From Circinella umbellata (Eukaryota; Mucoromycota; Mucoromycetes; Mucorales; Lichtheimiaceae): a stretch of 10,181 nucleotides of DNA. The stretch spans positions 1 to 10,181 of the forward strand of contig JAIWNF010000209.1 of NCBI GenBank assembly GCA_025093555.1, written 5' to 3'. Shown here one piece after another: positions 6,844 through 10,181 of this stretch. The notes beneath the pieces are model-generated. The model was not told the DNA's origin. It saw only the letters and a program-made list of their open reading frames with translations, and searched no databases. Each line of letters starts with the position of its first letter. Position 1 is the first letter of the stretch. The translations under genes were made by a program, and so were the position numbers.

Positions 6844-7266
6844 AGTACTAGGAATACAACAAAATATACAATAGTATAAGATATCTAAGCTAGGGGGTAG
6901 TAAACGGGTAATAAAAATAGTGGAATAAAATAAGTAAAATAATAAAGTAATAAAATAATAAAAGAAAAGAAAAGGAATAAAATAAAGTACTTTGAGTTTC
7001 AAAGAATAAATAAAAGAATATGAGAGAAGGAATCTGAGGAGTTAAAATTTAGGTTTGAGAGAGAGGATTTTGGGTTTAAATAAGGATAAAGCTGAAATAA
7101 AAACTTTTTCATTTCGGTGATACAAACAAATAGGTGTAAGGTGTTGAATACAAAATAATATATATATTTTTTGGGTACTGTTTTAAAAACTTTACTCCTT
7201 TTTTCACAAAGTTGTTTTTACCTTGCTATTTGCTACCCTTTTTTCTTTTTTTTTATTATTATTATT
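6844..7266. other. non-coding spacer upstream of the antisense ORF
   Basis: No supported gene lies here. From about 6885 to 7090 the plus strand is strongly purine-rich (A/G runs, AATAAA-like repeats). It then changes to a pyrimidine-rich stretch (about 7178-7265) just before the ATG at 7267, with a TATATATATTTT motif at about 7159-7170. This is a reasonable layout for a promoter and 5' leader driving the plus-strand ORF, but that is inferred. On the minus strand it is the spacer between pol and the polypurine tract. Confidence 0.45.
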
Positions 7267-8577
7267 ATGTCAGCTCATCCATACATCAACATGCAAACTT
7301 ATGACGGATATCTTGAAAATGCTGCGGACTTTGATGCGCGTTGTGCACGTGATACCACTGCAGTTCCTTCCATTATTGTCTTGTATGCTGAAGTCCATTA
7401 TGGACTTGTGCGCCCAATTAACGTTTGTCAACGTTGTTTTGTACTTGGCAGGTTATGCTTCAATTTTTCTGCCAGAGAAACTGGTGGCAATAGATCTACT
7501 GGGCATCGTTGTGATCAGTGTAGAATGGGGCATATAGCTGGTTGTTCCACTAACGATTATTCTACTAAGAGAGGTATACCATTAGCTCACCAATGGGTAA
7601 TTAACCATTCCTCAGTTAATACTGAGATGTTTTATCCATCTGTTTGGTATTATCGCCGTGTAATGCAAGCACGTCGTACTGGTGAACAAATGGGTAGAGT
7701 ATGTACTGTTGCTGGTGCCGAGTTGCAAGAAAACGATGATAATTTTGTTGATCCTCCTGTATTGCCAAGATATAGAAATGGTATTGTTGTTGATTTTGGC
7801 TCATACCAAAATTTGGTTGGTGTCTTGCCTACACCCTTGCCTTTGGAGTCAGCTCCAGCTAGAATTACTGGAAGTCTGACTTCAGTTGAAGTTCCTACTT
7901 TGGCTGAAAACCTGGTTTTTGTTGCCCCTGTTGAGGAGGAAATTGATGAATTGGATGATGATGATAATAATTCTGTTGCTGCTGCACCTAATGTCCGTCG
8001 TTCTGCTCGTCTTGGTCGTCGCCATGTCCCTTTTATGGGTGATCATATAGATGATGATGATCTTGTTAATCCAGACTTGGACTTAGCTGAGTTTGATGAT
8101 ATGAACTCAGAGGAACTAGCTGGTCTGGTTTCACCAGATGAGTTATTTGATAGGGAAGGTGTTGCTCCTCTGGCTGACTTCCATTTTGATGGAACTCCTG
8201 ATCCTGAACTCCGTGGTTCTTTTCCTGCTGGGCCTGACCATCCTATGCCTAGTCTTGATGATATAGTTGCTTCTGTTGGTTCTGGGTCTTATGCTTCCTC
8301 AGGTATGCCTTCTGGTTCTTCTCATGGAACAACAACAAGTGAGAAACGTCGCCGAGTTGAACAGTTAGTTCAAAATCCTCCAAGTCCACAACAATCTCCT
8401 GTTGTCTCTCCCCCTCCAATCCTTTCAAGTCTGCCTCAGACCTCACTACCAACACCTACAGAGGTGCCTTTGGTAGGAGGTGCTCCTGCTCCTGTCTTCT
8501 TTGTTTTGCCGCCCTCATGTGAAGTAGTGTTCACTCCACGTGGTTTCCGTGTGGAACGTCTTGGTGATGATGTTTGA
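7267..8577 (+). CDS. antisense accessory ORF inside the Ty3 element, Cys-rich, unknown family
   Basis: This ORF encodes 436 residues. ATG 7267 is chosen because it is the first ATG of the frame; upstream codons only give a Phe/Ile-rich run from the poly-T leader. Visible parts: six cysteines at residues 54, 57, 64, 82, 85 and 93 (Cx2Cx6Cx17Cx2Cx7C), close to the Zn(II)2Cys6 pattern but with a long middle loop and without its usual Lys/Arg-rich first half; an acidic block (about 223-235); a basic NVRRSARLGRRH (242-253); further Asp-rich segments (about 262-295); EKRRRVE (359-365); and a Ser/Pro-rich tail (about 371-410). The layout resembles a nuclear regulatory protein, but I do not recognise the family. 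It is antisense to the retrotransposon, lies between pol and the 3' LTR, and overlaps the pol 3' end by 142 bp (8436-8577). It has no Gag nucleocapsid CCHC knuckle and faces the wrong way for Gag. Its length without a stop in AT-rich DNA, and codon use richer in G/C than the flanks, argue that it is a real gene. Confidence 0.75.
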   Translation: MSAHPYINMQTYDGYLENAADFDARCARDTTAVPSIIVLYAEVHYGLVRPINVCQRCFVLGRLCFNFSARETGGNRSTGHRCDQCRMGHIAGCSTNDYSTKRGIPLAHQWVINHSSVNTEMFYPSVWYYRRVMQARRTGEQMGRVCTVAGAELQENDDNFVDPPVLPRYRNGIVVDFGSYQNLVGVLPTPLPLESAPARITGSLTSVEVPTLAENLVFVAPVEEEIDELDDDDNNSVAAAPNVRRSARLGRRHVPFMGDHIDDDDLVNPDLDLAEFDDMNSEELAGLVSPDELFDREGVAPLADFHFDGTPDPELRGSFPAGPDHPMPSLDDIVASVGSGSYASSGMPSGSSHGTTTSEKRRRVEQLVQNPPSPQQSPVVSPPPILSSLPQTSLPTPTEVPLVGGAPAPVFFVLPPSCEVVFTPRGFRVERLGDDV

Positions 8578-10181
8578 TCATTATTTGTAGTTGACTTTTT
8601 CTTCTTGTTTTCTTGTTTTTGTCTGGCTTTTTCTTTTGATTTTAATTCAAAATCTTTAATAAAATCTTGACTATTTGACAAATTTGCAACTGGTTCCCAT
8701 GATGATTCATGTAAAGGATATCCATCCCATTTAATAAGATATTCAATTTTGCCTTTACGAGTTCGTTTATCCAGGATTGTTTCAACTTCAAATTCTTCTT
8801 CATCATCAATAATAAGTGGAGGTGGTCGACTTGGTTGACGTCTATCACTGGCTTCGTGATACTTCTTGAGAGTATGTACATGAACAACATTATGAGCCTT
8901 GATGTTGTATGGTAATTCTAATCGATATGCTACCTTGCCAATGCGTTCAATAATCTTGTATGGTCCTGCATATTTAGCTGCCAATTTCTTTTTTGCTGAT
9001 TCGGGATAATTTCGGGGACTGATAAATTTTTGGTCAACTAGAACTTGTTGCCCGACTTCATACTCGACTTCACGACGATGTGTATTTGCATATTGTTCTT
9101 GCTTTAATGCTGCGGACTTGATATTTTCAATGACATTTTTACCAATTGACGTTAATCTTGATTCCAAATGAGCTGCAGTCTCATTGCTTGAAATAGATTT
9201 TGTAAAACTTGGTGTGAGTATATGACGTCCTAAATCACAGTAATATGGTGTCATCTTTATTGCTGTATGGTGCGTATTGTTGTATGTATGCTCTACCACT
9301 GGTAACCAAATATCCCAATCTTGTTGATCATAAGCCACATAGTGACGTAATAAGTCTTCTAACGTACGATTTGTATGCTCAGTTTGCCCGTCCGTTTGCG
9401 GATGCGCGCTCGTAGACATCTTTTTCTTGATTCCAAGTTGTTCAAATAGTGCTGTCCAAAATCGTGACGTGAATTTTGGATCTCGATCTGAGATTACTTC
9501 TTTTGGAAATCCGTGTTGCCGATAAATTTCCCGAAGAAATAGATATGCCACATCTTCCGCCGTATCTGTAGTATGACATGGTGCAAAATGTGCCCTTTTT
9601 GAAAATCGATCGACAATTACTGTAATAGCATCATATCCATTTTTAGTAACTGGTAGTTGTACAATAAAATCCATTGAGATCGACTCCCATCGTTCTTGAG
9701 CTGGTTCTAATGGTTGAATTAACCCAGCTGGTTTCTTGTTAGATCCCTTGTTCCTTTGACAGCTATCACATGTGCTAATGTATTGTCGTACAGACTTTGC
9801 AATATTAGGCCAGTAGAAATGACGTTCGATCCATTCAATAGTAGCATCAATTCCCCTATGACCTGCTGATGGTAAATCGTGATGATCTTGTAAGATACTT
9901 TTGAGTATCTGTGGCATTCGTGGTACTACGAGTTGGTGATGTTCTTTTCCATCAGGATATCGGTATATTAATTGATCTTGTAGTTTATATCCAGAAACTT
10001 CAATTCCACAACGAAGTCGGTCCCATAAGTCCTTAGTAAAATCATCTTTACTATACTTGTCCTTTACTTCATTTTCCACCATAGTTGTTTTATGAAGTCT
10101 GGTGACGACTTGTAACTCCTTACTTGCATGTGGGTGTGAAACTTCTGATGGTGGGCGCTTACTTAAGGCATCTGCCCCATG
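8436..10181 (-). CDS. Ty3/Gypsy Pol, C-terminal part: RNase H end, integrase, chromodomain (partial)
   Basis: The frame is open to the right edge, so the true start is outside; Met at 10082 is internal. Before it, the window begins with the ADALSKR motif that ends the RNase H domain in Ty3 Pol. Numbering from that Met: an H2C2 zinc-binding domain (His68, His75, Cys105, Cys108); a catalytic core with Asp138 (SMDF), Asp199 (ISDRD) and Glu235 (GQTEH) in D,D35E spacing; a GPY/F module at AGPYKI (372-377) with LKKYHE after it; a chromodomain (about 430-480) with EYLIKWDGY and SSWEP; and a Lys/Ser-rich tail to the stop at 8436. Integrase inserts the element cDNA, and chromodomains can guide it to marked chromatin. 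The usual Arg after the catalytic Glu is His here. The last 47 codons lie opposite the 3' end of the antisense ORF. All key residues are present and there is no break, so this part could be functional. Confidence 0.93.
   Translation of the reverse strand, partial: HGADALSKRPPSEVSHPHASKELQVVTRLHKTTMVENEVKDKYSKDDFTKDLWDRLRCGIEVSGYKLQDQLIYRYPDGKEHHQLVVPRMPQILKSILQDHHDLPSAGHRGIDATIEWIERHFYWPNIAKSVRQYISTCDSCQRNKGSNKKPAGLIQPLEPAQERWESISMDFIVQLPVTKNGYDAITVIVDRFSKRAHFAPCHTTDTAEDVAYLFLREIYRQHGFPKEVISDRDPKFTSRFWTALFEQLGIKKKMSTSAHPQTDGQTEHTNRTLEDLLRHYVAYDQQDWDIWLPVVEHTYNNTHHTAIKMTPYYCDLGRHILTPSFTKSISSNETAAHLESRLTSIGKNVIENIKSAALKQEQYANTHRREVEYEVGQQVLVDQKFISPRNYPESAKKKLAAKYAGPYKIIERIGKVAYRLELPYNIKAHNVVHVHTLKKYHEASDRRQPSRPPPLIIDDEEEFEVETILDKRTRKGKIEYLIKWDGYPLHESSWEPVANLSNSQDFIKDFELKSKEKARQKQENKKKKSTTNNDQTSSPRRSTRKPRGVNTTSHEGGKTKKTGAGAPPTKGTSVGVGSEV

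Larger units (their letters stand above)
6647..10181 (-). mobile_element. Ty3/Gypsy chromovirus LTR retrotransposon, 3' half
   Basis: In element order (minus strand) the window shows the end of RNase H, integrase with chromodomain, a long interval that carries an antisense ORF, a polypurine tract and the 3' LTR. Gag, protease, reverse transcriptase, primer binding site and 5' LTR must lie past 10181. The integrase plus C-terminal chromodomain order defines chromoviruses (Metaviridae), which are common in fungi. The outer flank next to the LTR is GCAAG (6642-6646); the other copy of a 5-bp target duplication would lie beyond the missing 5' LTR. The pol part seen here has no stop or frameshift, so this copy may be young. 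Confidence 0.85.

Noticed and set aside
7223..7537. 104-codon plus-strand ORF overlapping the start of the antisense gene
   Set aside because: It is a different frame of the longer 7267-8577 gene, with no recognisable motif.
8249..8455. Minus-strand ORF that could be taken as a continuation of pol
   Set aside because: It starts before the pol stop in another frame and is the shadow of the Ser/Pro-rich region of the plus-strand gene.
7267..8577. Antisense ORF as the Gag protein of the element
   Set aside because: It is on the opposite strand to pol, lies after pol in element order, and has no CCHC nucleocapsid motif.
8642..8890. 82-codon minus-strand ORF
   Set aside because: It is an out-of-frame shadow of the chromodomain coding region.

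Overview
This window looks like a transposon-rich, AT-rich piece of a fungal nuclear genome, most likely an early-diverging fungus of the Mucoromycota (Mucorales-like). That placement is inferred. It rests on short GT..AG introns (46-97 nt) with CTAAT/TACTAAC-type branch points, a SWIM-domain MULE transposase gene, a chromodomain Ty3/Gypsy element, and no bacterial-style operons or Shine-Dalgarno sites.

Layout from left to right. (1) 3-243 (+): the last two exons of an unknown gene, then AT-rich 3' sequence. (2) About 595-1040: a visibly GC-richer, gene-less block with a strong 17-bp-arm hairpin at one end and two GC-rich stem-loops at the other; its identity is unknown. (3) 1563-5265: a Mutator-like (MULE) DNA transposon about 3.7 kb long. 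It is bounded by 26-bp terminal inverted repeats with one mismatch, has three 35-bp subterminal tandem repeats, and carries one multi-exon transposase gene on the minus strand. That gene assembles by eye through five phase-0 introns. It runs from an N-terminal Cys/His region through a DDE-type MULE core to a SWIM zinc finger, and its C-terminal end looks partly decayed. (4) 5342-6646 (+): a gene starting with an F-box just outside the MULE right end. It has one good intron, but its downstream coding sequence carries frame breaks and a stop. It is cut at 6646/6647 by a retrotransposon. (5) 6647-10181 (-): the 3' half of a Ty3/Gypsy chromovirus. In element order it has the end of RNase H, integrase (H2C2, D,D35E), GPY/F, chromodomain, a purine-rich polypurine tract and a 185-bp 3' LTR. 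The 5' half and 5' LTR lie beyond the right edge.

The most unusual object is a 436-codon ORF on the plus strand (7267-8577). It lies inside the retrotransposon between pol and the 3' LTR, antisense to the element, and overlaps the pol 3' end tail-to-tail by 142 bp. Its product has six cysteines in an order resembling a Zn(II)2Cys6 cluster with a long middle loop, then acidic, basic and Ser/Pro-rich segments. I do not recognise the family. It is the best candidate here for an undescribed accessory gene of a fungal LTR retrotransposon.

The window therefore reads as layers: an old gene neighbourhood, a MULE next to the F-box gene start, and a Ty3 element inside that gene's already broken 3' part. 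No tRNA, rRNA or CRISPR array was seen.
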